A stretch of DNA of 10,686 nucleotides, taken from contig JAKADD010000055.1 of the NCBI GenBank assembly GCA_021820825.1, forward strand, positions 1 through 10,686. Reading direction: 5' to 3'. The notes under the pieces were generated by a model. That model did no database searches, was not told the DNA's origin, and saw only the letters and a list, made by a program, of their open reading frames with translations. The first letter of the stretch is position 1; each line of letters begins with the position of its first letter. Below, in pieces: positions 1 through 7,011 of the stretch. Position numbers and translations under genes: made by a program. Source of the DNA: Bacillota bacterium (GTDB lineage: Bacteria > Bacillota > Bacilli > Alicyclobacillales > SLC66).

Positions 1-1301
1 ATGACCGTGTTGAGGCACTCAGTCTGATCCAGGACGGCGAACGCTGTTACGGTGCTATTGTGCGCTGTCTCCGGACAGGAGAACTGCGTGCGTACACTGC
101 CAAGACGACAGTTATCGCAACCGGCGGCTACGGACGGTTATACGGCGCGTCGACAAACGCCATCATCAATGAAGGCAGCGGTCTGGGGCTTGCCCTGGAT
201 ACGGGCGTGGTGCCGCTTGGCAACATGGAAGCCGTTCAATTTCACCCGACCGGTCTGGTTCCCTCATGGATTCTGATCACCGAGGGAGCGCGCGGCGACG
301 GCGGCTATCTGCTTGACAAGAACCTGCATCGCTTCATGCCGGACTACGAACCCGCGAAAAAAGAGCTGGCCTCGCGGGACGTTGTGTCGCGGCGCATCAT
401 GCAACACATCAGGGCTGGATACGGCGTGGAGAGTCCATACGGAGATCATGTCTGGCTTGATATCCGTCATCTGGGCGCTGAGCACATCAATACGAACCTG
501 CGTGAGATTGCGACCATCTGTAAAAACTTCCGCGGTATCGATCCAGTAACGGATCTCATCCCGATCAGGCCAACGCAACACTATGGTATGGGCGGTGTGC
601 GCACCAACATCGACGGGCAGGCGTACGGACTGAAGAATCTGTTTGCCTTGGGTGAAGCGGCGTGTTGGGACTTGCATGGGTTCAATCGACTGGGAGGAAA
701 TTCACTGGCCGAGACAGTGGTCGCCGGCAGGATCATCGGAGAGCAGATCGCAAAGTTTACTGCCGATGCGACGTTGGATGTGAAGTCGTCGCTGGTGGAG
801 GAACACATGAATATACAGGCGGATCGAGTTGCGCGATTGCGTGAGAATCGGGATGGAACAGAATACGTGTTTGACCTGCGTCACGAGATGGAACAGATAC
901 TCAGCCATCATGTCGGCATCTTTCGGACGGGAGAGTCGCTGCAGGCGGCTGTCGATCAACTGCGCGATCTGCATGAGCGCACAAAGCACCTGGGTCTGCG
1001 CGGCGGCGGTCGCGGCGGCGATCCGGAAATGGATGCGGCTTTGCGCCTGCCTGGCATGGTTCGAGTGGCGTACTGCATTGCGAAGGGCGCGTTGGCCCGT
1101 GAGGAAAGCCGGGGCAGTCACTTCCGGGAAGATTTCCCCAAACGCGATGACGTGAATTGGTTAAACCGCACGCTGGCTTACTGGCCTGCAGGAGCTGACG
1201 AACCTGAATTGCGCTACGAATCCGTCAAAATTACGGAATCCCCACCCGGTGACAGAGGATATGGAGAGGCTACTCGTGGAATCGATTCGGCAAAACAGTA
1301 A
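1..1301 (+). CDS. frdA: Fumarate reductase/succinate dehydrogenase flavoprotein subunit (5'-truncated by window edge)
   Basis: The reading frame is already open at base 3 and runs to TAA at 1299-1301, giving the last ~432 residues; the N-terminal FAD-binding part lies outside the window. This subunit carries covalent FAD and interconverts succinate and fumarate at the inner face of the membrane. Visible family motifs in order are an ATGGYGRLY Rossmann-type strand, QFHPTG (substrate-binding His), TEGARGDGG (Arg expected to act as the proton shuttle), HYGMGG (second substrate His) and FNRLGGNSL (substrate Arg). Blocks such as ELASRDVVSRR, GEAACWD.HGFNRLGGNSL and KRDDVNWLNRTLA match the Wolinella-type FrdA as I recall it far better than the B. 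subtilis SdhA. The C-terminus ends soon after the GYGEA block, shorter than Wolinella FrdA. frdB follows with 18 bp between stop and the preferred start, so the two are cotranscribed; a cytochrome b gene would be expected upstream. The physiological direction cannot be read from the sequence; sdhA is an equally valid label. Confidence 0.93.
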   Translation, partial: DRVEALSLIQDGERCYGAIVRCLRTGELRAYTAKTTVIATGGYGRLYGASTNAIINEGSGLGLALDTGVVPLGNMEAVQFHPTGLVPSWILITEGARGDGGYLLDKNLHRFMPDYEPAKKELASRDVVSRRIMQHIRAGYGVESPYGDHVWLDIRHLGAEHINTNLREIATICKNFRGIDPVTDLIPIRPTQHYGMGGVRTNIDGQAYGLKNLFALGEAACWDLHGFNRLGGNSLAETVVAGRIIGEQIAKFTADATLDVKSSLVEEHMNIQADRVARLRENRDGTEYVFDLRHEMEQILSHHVGIFRTGESLQAAVDQLRDLHERTKHLGLRGGGRGGDPEMDAALRLPGMVRVAYCIAKGALAREESRGSHFREDFPKRDDVNWLNRTLAYWPAGADEPELRYESVKITESPPGDRGYGEATRGIDSAKQ

Positions 1302-1319
1302 AGATGGAGGTTGTTTCAG

Positions 1320-2057
1320 TTGGCTCAACGCGAATTGACGTTTCGCATTATGCGCTATAATCCAGAGGAGCCGAAGAAAAAACCGGCCCTCCAGGACTTT
1401 CATTTGACTGAAGAACCAGGGATGTCCCTGTTTGTTGTCCTCAACAAACTGCGCGAGGAGCAGGATCCCACACTTCGTTTTGATTTTGTCTGCCGCGCCT
1501 CGATTTGCGGATCATGCGGCATGCTGGTGAATGGAACGCCAACGCTTGCTTGCAAAACACTCACAAAGGATCTGCCGGAAGTCATCACGTTGTTGCCTTT
1601 GCCTGTGTTCAAGTTGCTCGGCGACCTGTCTGTGGACACCGGGGTCTGGTTTCGCGACATGTCACTGCGTACGGAGTCTTGGGTTCACACGGATGAAACC
1701 TTTGTTCCTGATGCGCCTGAAGTACGGATGGACAACGAACTGGCGTTAAAGATTTACGAAGCGGAGCGCTGTATCGAGTGCGGATGCTGCATCGGAGGAT
1801 GCGCCACCGCAAACATCAAACCGGATTTTATCGGGGCTGCGGGTGTGAATCGAGTGGCCAGATTCATGGTCGATCCGCGCGACAAACGGACAGAGCAGGA
1901 GTACTTTGAGGTGGTGGGCAACGACGACGGGGTTTTTGGCTGTATCGGTCTGATGGCCTGCGACGACAACTGTCCGGTGGGTGTGCCGCTTCGCGATCAA
2001 CTCGCCTATGTCCGGCGCAAAATGGCCGTCGCGGGATGGAACTATCAAAAGGTATGA
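1320..2057 (+). CDS. frdB: Fumarate reductase/succinate dehydrogenase iron-sulfur subunit
   Basis: A 245-aa subunit that passes electrons between the flavoprotein and the membrane cytochrome b through three clusters. The N-terminal plant-type ferredoxin domain has C58, C63, C66 and C78 for [2Fe-2S]. The C-terminal domain has CIECGCCIGGC (C151, C154, C157, C161, plus an extra C156) and CIGLMACDDNCP (C208, C214, C218) for the [4Fe-4S] and [3Fe-4S] clusters. The CIECGCC form and the following PLRDQLAYVRRKM tail are like Wolinella FrdB. The start is TTG at 1320: GGAGG at 1306-1310 lies 9 nt upstream, whereas the in-frame TTG at 1311 directly abuts that site and is too close. The length is normal for the family. 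It follows frdA in one operon and is the last gene before a convergent junction. Confidence 0.93.
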   Translation: MAQRELTFRIMRYNPEEPKKKPALQDFHLTEEPGMSLFVVLNKLREEQDPTLRFDFVCRASICGSCGMLVNGTPTLACKTLTKDLPEVITLLPLPVFKLLGDLSVDTGVWFRDMSLRTESWVHTDETFVPDAPEVRMDNELALKIYEAERCIECGCCIGGCATANIKPDFIGAAGVNRVARFMVDPRDKRTEQEYFEVVGNDDGVFGCIGLMACDDNCPVGVPLRDQLAYVRRKMAVAGWNYQKV

Positions 2058-2095
2058 TAACTCCGCTTCGTGAAATTATTGCCTAACATACACAT

Positions 2096-2119
2096 GAACC
2101 TCCGACATGTCGGAGGTTC
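2096..2119. repeat. Perfect 24-bp palindrome between convergent genes, possible bidirectional terminator
   Basis: Twelve bases, GAACCTCCGACA, are followed immediately by their exact reverse complement. As RNA this folds into a 10-bp stem with a CATG loop on either strand. It lies 38 bp after the frdB stop and 37 bp before the end of the opposing SDR gene, where a shared terminator is expected. Neither side has a clear U-run: the + strand continues TAAAAATG and the - strand ATGTGTATG. Termination would therefore be weak or need a factor. An operator or mobile-repeat origin is possible. Confidence 0.55.
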
Positions 2120-2156
2120 TAAAAATGTACTGAGTCGCTTCATTCTTTTCAAATCC

Positions 2157-3140
2157 TCAACCGGAACGCTTTTCTGCAAGACGCCGCCGGTGCCAGGAGA
2201 TCGTTTCCAGCAATCCGCGATCAAGTGTGGTCTGCGGCTCGTAACCAAGCACCGCATATGCTTTGGAGAGATCCGGCACGCGCCGCTGCATATCCTCGTA
2301 ACCGATTCCGTAGACCGTTTCGTGCGGAACAAGGCGGATTTCTGATGACGATCCTGATAACTGTATGATTTTTGCAGCCATATCAGCAATGGAAATCTCG
2401 TCTGTGGTTCCGATGTTGTAGACGCCCCCCTCCGCCTCCTTTCGCAATGCGCGAATGGTTCCGTCCACACAGTCCTTGACGTAGGTAAAACAGCGGGTCT
2501 GCCGTCCGTCTCCATGCACGAGAAGCGGCTCGCCGCGCAGCGCCGCGTTGATGAAGATCGGAACGACCCCCGCGTAAGGGGTTCCTTCGGCTCGGGTTCC
2601 GTATGTGTTGAAATACCGCACGACCGTGACGCGCAGCCCCCTCTTCGCATATCCTAAACAAAGGTGTTCATCGAGCGCCTTCGCTGTCGCGTAGGACCAG
2701 CGGTGGATTGATGTCGGTCCGAGCACGCGATCCGAGCGGTCCTCTGCAAAAGGGAGATCACTATTTTTGCCATAAACTTCGGATGTTGAAGAAAACACCA
2801 ATTTCTTTTTACTGGCGTGGCAGGATTCGACGATGTTCCTGGTTCCCTCGACGTTTATTTCGATGATCTTCGCCGGGTCGTCCACGCAGTTTTTCACTCC
2901 GAGCAGAGCAGCCAGGTGAAATACGCAGTCATTGCTCTGCACGAGTTCCTCGACTGTCTCCCGGTTGAGAATGGAATCTTCGACGAGGGTGCACCGAGGA
3001 TGCTCGCGCAGCAACTCTGCGAACTCGCTGCCTCCTCCCGACAAATCGTCAATGACACTGATCTCATGCCCAAGCTCAATCAGTCTCTCCACCAGATGCG
3101 ATCCTATGAATCCAGCGCCGCCTGTTACCAACACCTTCAA
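2157..3140 (-). CDS. Extended-SDR nucleotide-sugar epimerase/decarboxylase (UXS/GalE-like)
   Basis: A 327-aa cytoplasmic NAD-dependent enzyme acting on a nucleotide sugar. The glycine-rich NAD motif TGGAGFIGSH is at residues 6-15, an acidic DD follows the second strand at 31-32, and the catalytic set is S118/T119, Y150 and K154 (YATAK). The blocks QTRCFTYVKD and RRVPDLSKA..LGYEP resemble UDP-glucuronate decarboxylases, while the rest is general GalE-like, so product and substrate stay open. The start is TTG at 3140, giving the canonical MKVLVTGGAG; AAGGAAGG lies 8 nt upstream. The in-frame GTG at 3149 sits on that ribosome binding site and is rejected. It begins 19 bp after the dehydrogenase stop, so it should be cotranscribed and act on the same sugar pathway. 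Confidence 0.88.
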   Translation of the reverse strand: MKVLVTGGAGFIGSHLVERLIELGHEISVIDDLSGGGSEFAELLREHPRCTLVEDSILNRETVEELVQSNDCVFHLAALLGVKNCVDDPAKIIEINVEGTRNIVESCHASKKKLVFSSTSEVYGKNSDLPFAEDRSDRVLGPTSIHRWSYATAKALDEHLCLGYAKRGLRVTVVRYFNTYGTRAEGTPYAGVVPIFINAALRGEPLLVHGDGRQTRCFTYVKDCVDGTIRALRKEAEGGVYNIGTTDEISIADMAAKIIQLSGSSSEIRLVPHETVYGIGYEDMQRRVPDLSKAYAVLGYEPQTTLDRGLLETISWHRRRLAEKRSG

Positions 3141-3159
3141 TTGAAACACCTTCCTTGGT

Positions 3160-4449
3160 TTAGAGGTACACGATATTGGGCCGAAACACTTTTTCCGCTA
3201 TCGCCGCTACTGCATGCCGCGTGTCCAGCACGATCCTGGCATGTTGGACAACCGCCGCGTAATCCACATAATCGTGGTCCGTGAGAATCAAGACGCAATC
3301 AAAGGTGCGGATTCTGTCGGCCGTGAGTTCAACGGATGAAACGACCGCGCCGCTTATGGTGATTTCCGGAATGTAACGATCGTGATAGGAGACCTCCACG
3401 CCTCGCGATCGCAATTTTTCCAGCACAACCACAGCCGAGGATTCGCGAATGTCATTGACGTTCTTTTTGTAAGCCAACCCAATGATCAACACCTTCGGTT
3501 GCTCTGAATCCACCAACTTGAAGAGCCGCTCGATGATGTACTCCGGCATTCTTTGGTTGATCTCCTGAGCGAGCCTGATGAATCCCGAACTGAATCCCAC
3601 TTGCTGGGCCCTGAATTCAAGGTACAGTGGATCGACAGGGATGCAATGGCCGCCAATTCCAGGTCCTGGGTGATACACTGTAAATCCATATGGTTTCGTG
3701 CCAGCCGCCGCGATCGCTTCCCAGATGTTGATGTCCAGCCGTTCGCACAGCATTGTTAACTCGTTGCAGAGGGACACGTTGATAAAGCGCTGCGTATTTT
3801 CCAGTATTTTTGTAAATTCGGCCACTCTTGTTGAAGAAACCACCACGACCTCGTCAAATACCTCCCGATACAGGGCGGCCGCAACGTTCGTCGACTCTGC
3901 ACCGATTCCGCCCAGCACTTTCGGGATCGAGCGCAGGTCGGTCGCATCTCCGGGATTGATTCGCTCGGGAGAATAGGCGAGAAAGAAGTCAACGTCGACT
4001 TTGAGTCCGCTCTGTTCGAGAATGGGCGCCAGGTGTTCATCGGTGGTTCCCGGAAATGTTGAACTTTCCAGCACGATCAACTGATTCCTCTGTAACCGCC
4101 CTGCGAGTTCCTTCGCCGCACTCTCAACGTACGTCAAGTCCGGCGACCCTGTTTTGGTAAGAGGGGTTGGCACGCAGATCACAACGGCGTCCGACTGTCC
4201 AACCTCATCGTACGACGCCTGGCAGGAGAATCTGCCCGTCTGGACGAGTTCTTCGATATCCTGATCGCTCATGTCGCTGAGGTAACTCTTTCCGGAGTTC
4301 AATCGTTCAATTTTTCCCACGTCGAGATCGATCCCGTTCACCGTATACCCGCTTAAAACGAAGACTCTTGCCAGAGGCAATCCCACATACCCCAGACCGA
4401 TAATCGACACTGTACCCTTGCGCAGTTTTTCTGTGAGATTTTCCGTCAT
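3160..4449 (-). CDS. UDP-sugar 6-dehydrogenase (UDP-GlcNAc/UDP-Glc type)
   Basis: A 429-aa NAD-dependent four-electron dehydrogenase that oxidises C6 of a UDP-hexose to the uronic acid. Residues 16-24 (IIGLGYVGL) form the NAD site, ESSTFPGTT at 128-136 is the family signature, K214 and N218 lie in the EFTKILENT active-site helix, and C269 in GIGGHCIPVDP is the catalytic thiol. The AAGTKPYGF...HPGPGIGGHCIPVDPLYL block is like WbpA/TviB-type UDP-N-acetylglucosamine dehydrogenases rather than TuaD/Ugd, but this is recalled by eye. The start is ATG at 4449, with GGGAGG 9 nt upstream. A longer frame would add 24 residues lacking a ribosome binding site and family similarity. It lies between two SDR genes on the same strand, 151 bp after the upstream one and 19 bp before the downstream one. 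Confidence 0.92.
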   Translation of the reverse strand: MTENLTEKLRKGTVSIIGLGYVGLPLARVFVLSGYTVNGIDLDVGKIERLNSGKSYLSDMSDQDIEELVQTGRFSCQASYDEVGQSDAVVICVPTPLTKTGSPDLTYVESAAKELAGRLQRNQLIVLESSTFPGTTDEHLAPILEQSGLKVDVDFFLAYSPERINPGDATDLRSIPKVLGGIGAESTNVAAALYREVFDEVVVVSSTRVAEFTKILENTQRFINVSLCNELTMLCERLDINIWEAIAAAGTKPYGFTVYHPGPGIGGHCIPVDPLYLEFRAQQVGFSSGFIRLAQEINQRMPEYIIERLFKLVDSEQPKVLIIGLAYKKNVNDIRESSAVVVLEKLRSRGVEVSYHDRYIPEITISGAVVSSVELTADRIRTFDCVLILTDHDYVDYAAVVQHARIVLDTRHAVAAIAEKVFRPNIVYL

Positions 4450-4600
4450 CGCTCGTAACCTCCCTGTATGGCCGGTGGAATATGGTATGACGGCGATTGG
4501 TAGCGAGCATCCGGTAGACACCTAGTCATTCAAAAATGTGCAGTTATCTACTGGGTGGATGATAGAGCGCGTAGAAAATCCCAGAAAACCGCTGCGGAAT

Positions 4601-5530
4601 TTAGCGCTGGCGATCTACGGCTTTTTGGTAGAACGCCACGGTTTCCCGCAGACCCTCCTGAAAACCGTATTGGGGTTTCCATTTCAGGACCTCGAATGCG
4701 CGCGTGCTGGTGAGACGGCTCTGCCGGATATCCCCAGACCGAAACGGACCGTGCACTGGCAATACGTCGTGCCCAATCTCGGTCTGCAACAACTGCAAAA
4801 GCTCAAGGATTGACACCGATGAGCCGCTGCCGATATTCAGTACATTGGAACTTGCAACAGACAACGCCGCCACATTGGCCTTTGCAACATCCTTGACATA
4901 GACAAAGTCGCGCTGCTGCAGCCCATCGCCATGGACGACCGGCGGCTGGTTTCTCAACAGACGGTTAATGAACGCAGGTACGACTGCCCCTTCGCCGCCG
5001 GTCCGCTGACGTGGTCCATACACGTTCGCGTAGCGAAGCGCCATGTACCGTATGCCGTACAGATCATGGTACAGTTTCAGATACAGCTCGGGTGTTGCCT
5101 TTGACGCGCCATACGCGGACAGGGGCTGGATCGGGTGCTCTTCTGCGATCGGATCTGTCAATGGATTCCCATAGACAGCGCAGGATGACGCGTACACCAT
5201 TTTTGCGACTCCGTGCTTGCGACAGTGTTCCAGCAGACGAATCGTTCCCAGGATGTTGTTGCCCGCATCGAACAGGGGATCTCGCAGTGAGGCCTCTACA
5301 CTGACCTGGGCCGCCTGGTGAATGACAGCGTCTGGCTGTTCCAGCGCGAAGACCTGCTCCAGTCTGGGATCCAGCAGTGGAATTCGGTAGAACGTTGCCA
5401 GCGAGGAAACCTGTTCCCGCAGTCCGGTGGAGAGATCGTCAACGACAATGACGGAAATTCCCTGTTCGAGCAACGCATCCACTACGTGTGAGCCAATAAA
5501 ACCAGCGCCGCCCGTTACCATTACTTTCAT
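4601..5530 (-). CDS. UDP-glucose/UDP-N-acetylglucosamine 4-epimerase-like SDR
   Basis: A 309-aa extended SDR. It has the NAD motif TGGAGFIGSH at residues 6-15, DD at 31-32, the HQAAQVSV strand at 71-78, catalytic S115/S116, Y140 and K144 (YGASK), and GLQQRDFVYVKDVAKAN near 203-219, which is typical of GalE/Gne-type epimerases. The likely reaction is C4 epimerisation of a UDP-sugar; the exact sugar cannot be told. The start is ATG at 5530 with GGAGG 9 nt upstream. A longer frame adds 14 residues without support. It is the first gene of the leftward group and divergent from the glycosyltransferase. It shares fold but only moderate sequence similarity with the SDR at 2157-3140, so the two probably do different steps. 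A position usually occupied by Ala in YASSAAVYG is Cys117 here. Confidence 0.9.
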   Translation of the reverse strand: MKVMVTGGAGFIGSHVVDALLEQGISVIVVDDLSTGLREQVSSLATFYRIPLLDPRLEQVFALEQPDAVIHQAAQVSVEASLRDPLFDAGNNILGTIRLLEHCRKHGVAKMVYASSCAVYGNPLTDPIAEEHPIQPLSAYGASKATPELYLKLYHDLYGIRYMALRYANVYGPRQRTGGEGAVVPAFINRLLRNQPPVVHGDGLQQRDFVYVKDVAKANVAALSVASSNVLNIGSGSSVSILELLQLLQTEIGHDVLPVHGPFRSGDIRQSRLTSTRAFEVLKWKPQYGFQEGLRETVAFYQKAVDRQR

Positions 5531-5597
5531 TTCTGAGCGCCTCCGTTTCAAAACCGCATTGTACCTGCACATCGCACCTGCGGCTGTTTATCGTGAT

Positions 5598-5650
5598 CGT
5601 CATGCCATAGTATGACGTGCCTGACAAGGTTGACATGTACAATTGTCACC
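5598..5650. promoter_or_regulatory. Operator-like dyads and TGAC direct repeats in the divergent intergenic region
   Basis: The 247-bp gap between the divergent epimerase and glycosyltransferase genes holds three overlapping patterns. CGTCAT-N8-ATGACG (5598-5617) is a perfect inverted repeat. TGAC recurs at 5613, 5622 and 5631, exactly 9 bp apart. TGACA-N8-TGTCA (5631-5648) is a second inverted repeat. Such a layout suits a regulator acting on both directions, but no known consensus was recognised. No convincing -35/-10 pair was found for either gene; the TTGACA at 5630-5635 has no -10 box at 16-18 bp. Confidence 0.35.
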
Positions 5651-5777
5651 TGCTCGCGTCAGCAACCGCGTGCGCCCAAATCACTCCAGTTGGGTGTTTG
5701 TAATGGCGTAACATTGACTGGATGAATATAGTGGCCGAAAGACTGTGAATCAGAACTCGGAGGAGGACGACGTCAAA

Positions 5778-6995
5778 GTGAACATACTTCTGGCGACCTA
5801 CTGGTATATTCCTCATGTGGGGGGTGTCGACACATATATTGATCTACTGAAAAAGAAGTTTGAAAAAATGGGACACAGGGTGGATGTTCTCGCCCATTAT
5901 CCGGACATGGCAAGAATCTACAAGGTCAATACAGGGGAAGCGCTGGAGAAATCCAAAATCAAAGACATTGTTTACGATAAAGTATACGAATATTACGAGA
6001 AGAACCTGCCCCGGGTGGATGAGTGGATTCGCTGGCGGGAAATCGAACGGTACACGTATGAATTGGCTGCCGTGACATTCAATTTGCATCAGTATGACCT
6101 CATTCATACCCAGGATATTGTTTCGACGCGAGCCATCCATCGTGTGAAACCAAAAAAAGTGCGGCACGTTGCGACGATTCACGGCCTGCTTGCGAACGAA
6201 CACATTATCGCTGGCGACATTGAGAACAGGGATTCACTGAAATGGGCGTTCGTAAGCGCGGAGGAGCGCTATGGCGCAACGTCAGCCGATGAAACCATCC
6301 TGCCGACGGACTGGCTGCGCAGAGAGTTGACAGACAATTTCAATGTTCCCAAAAAAGGATTGCACGTCATTCCGTATGGGATGGACAGCAACACATTTCT
6401 AAAAGCCAACAGAGAGGAACCACGCGGCGTCAGAATGGATCCGAAGAAAAAGGTTATCGTGTGCCCCGCGCGATTGACTCCAGTCAAAGGTCATCAATAT
6501 CTACTGGAAGCGCTTCATCGCCTAAAGGGTGTCCGCAACGATTTCGTCTGCTGGATCGTCGGCGACGGACTTCTGGAGCAAACGTTGAAAGATATGGCGC
6601 GCAATCTGGGTCTGGAACAGCATGTCCTGTTCCTCGGAGCGCGCAAGGACGTGGGCGCCTTGCTTCGAAATGCCTACGTGACAGTGCTGCCGTCGATTCA
6701 GGACAATCTTCCGTTTGTGATCATGGAGAGCCAGGTGACGGGAACCCCGGTTATCGCCTCGGCGATCGGGGGCATTCCGGAGATGATTCAGCACGGTCAC
6801 ACAGGACTGCTGTTCGAGAATAAAAACAGTGTGCAGTTATTTGAGGAGTTGAATAGGCTGCTCTCTGACCAACATCTGCGAGCCATTCTGAGCGACAACG
6901 GTCGCAAATGGGGCTTGCGCCAGTGGGATGTCGACACGCTTGTGGGCAAGACCCTGCGTGTTTACGAAAAAGCCATGAGTGCGCCGGAACGATGA
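5778..6995 (+). CDS. Family 4 glycosyltransferase, YtcC-like
   Basis: A 405-aa GT-B fold retaining glycosyltransferase, expected to work in the cytoplasm or at the inner membrane face. The N-terminal acceptor domain opens MNILLATYWYIPHVGGVDTY with the GGV loop. The C-terminal donor domain starts near HVIPYGMD (187-193) and has ARLTPVKGH (221-229, R222 and K227 for the diphosphate), VGDG (251-254) and DNLPFVIMESQVTGTPVI, where the EX7E motif appears as D299-x7-E307, followed by GGIPE. The start is GTG at 5778: GGAGGAGG at 5759-5766 lies 11 nt upstream, and the protein then begins at the usual first strand. An in-frame GTG at 5745 has no ribosome binding site. The next gene starts 16 bp after the stop, so they form an operon. 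The N-terminal part recalls B. subtilis YtcC, a glycosyltransferase of a spore-coat locus; acceptor and sugar are unknown. Confidence 0.9.
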   Translation: MNILLATYWYIPHVGGVDTYIDLLKKKFEKMGHRVDVLAHYPDMARIYKVNTGEALEKSKIKDIVYDKVYEYYEKNLPRVDEWIRWREIERYTYELAAVTFNLHQYDLIHTQDIVSTRAIHRVKPKKVRHVATIHGLLANEHIIAGDIENRDSLKWAFVSAEERYGATSADETILPTDWLRRELTDNFNVPKKGLHVIPYGMDSNTFLKANREEPRGVRMDPKKKVIVCPARLTPVKGHQYLLEALHRLKGVRNDFVCWIVGDGLLEQTLKDMARNLGLEQHVLFLGARKDVGALLRNAYVTVLPSIQDNLPFVIMESQVTGTPVIASAIGGIPEMIQHGHTGLLFENKNSVQLFEELNRLLSDQHLRAILSDNGRKWGLRQWDVDTLVGKTLRVYEKAMSAPER

Positions 6996-7011
6996 GAATG
7001 GAGGTACATTG

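Noticed and set aside
702..1121. Antisense open frame inside frdA
   Set aside because: It is a shadow of a strongly conserved gene with no motif of its own.
4450..4521. 24-residue N-terminal extension of the UDP-sugar dehydrogenase
   Set aside because: The family starts near the ATG at 4449, which has a well-spaced GGGAGG; the longer frame has none.
5630..5635. Perfect -35 hexamer TTGACA in the divergent region
   Set aside because: No -10-like hexamer lies 16-18 bp downstream (5652-5659 is GC-rich), so it was treated as part of a repeat instead.
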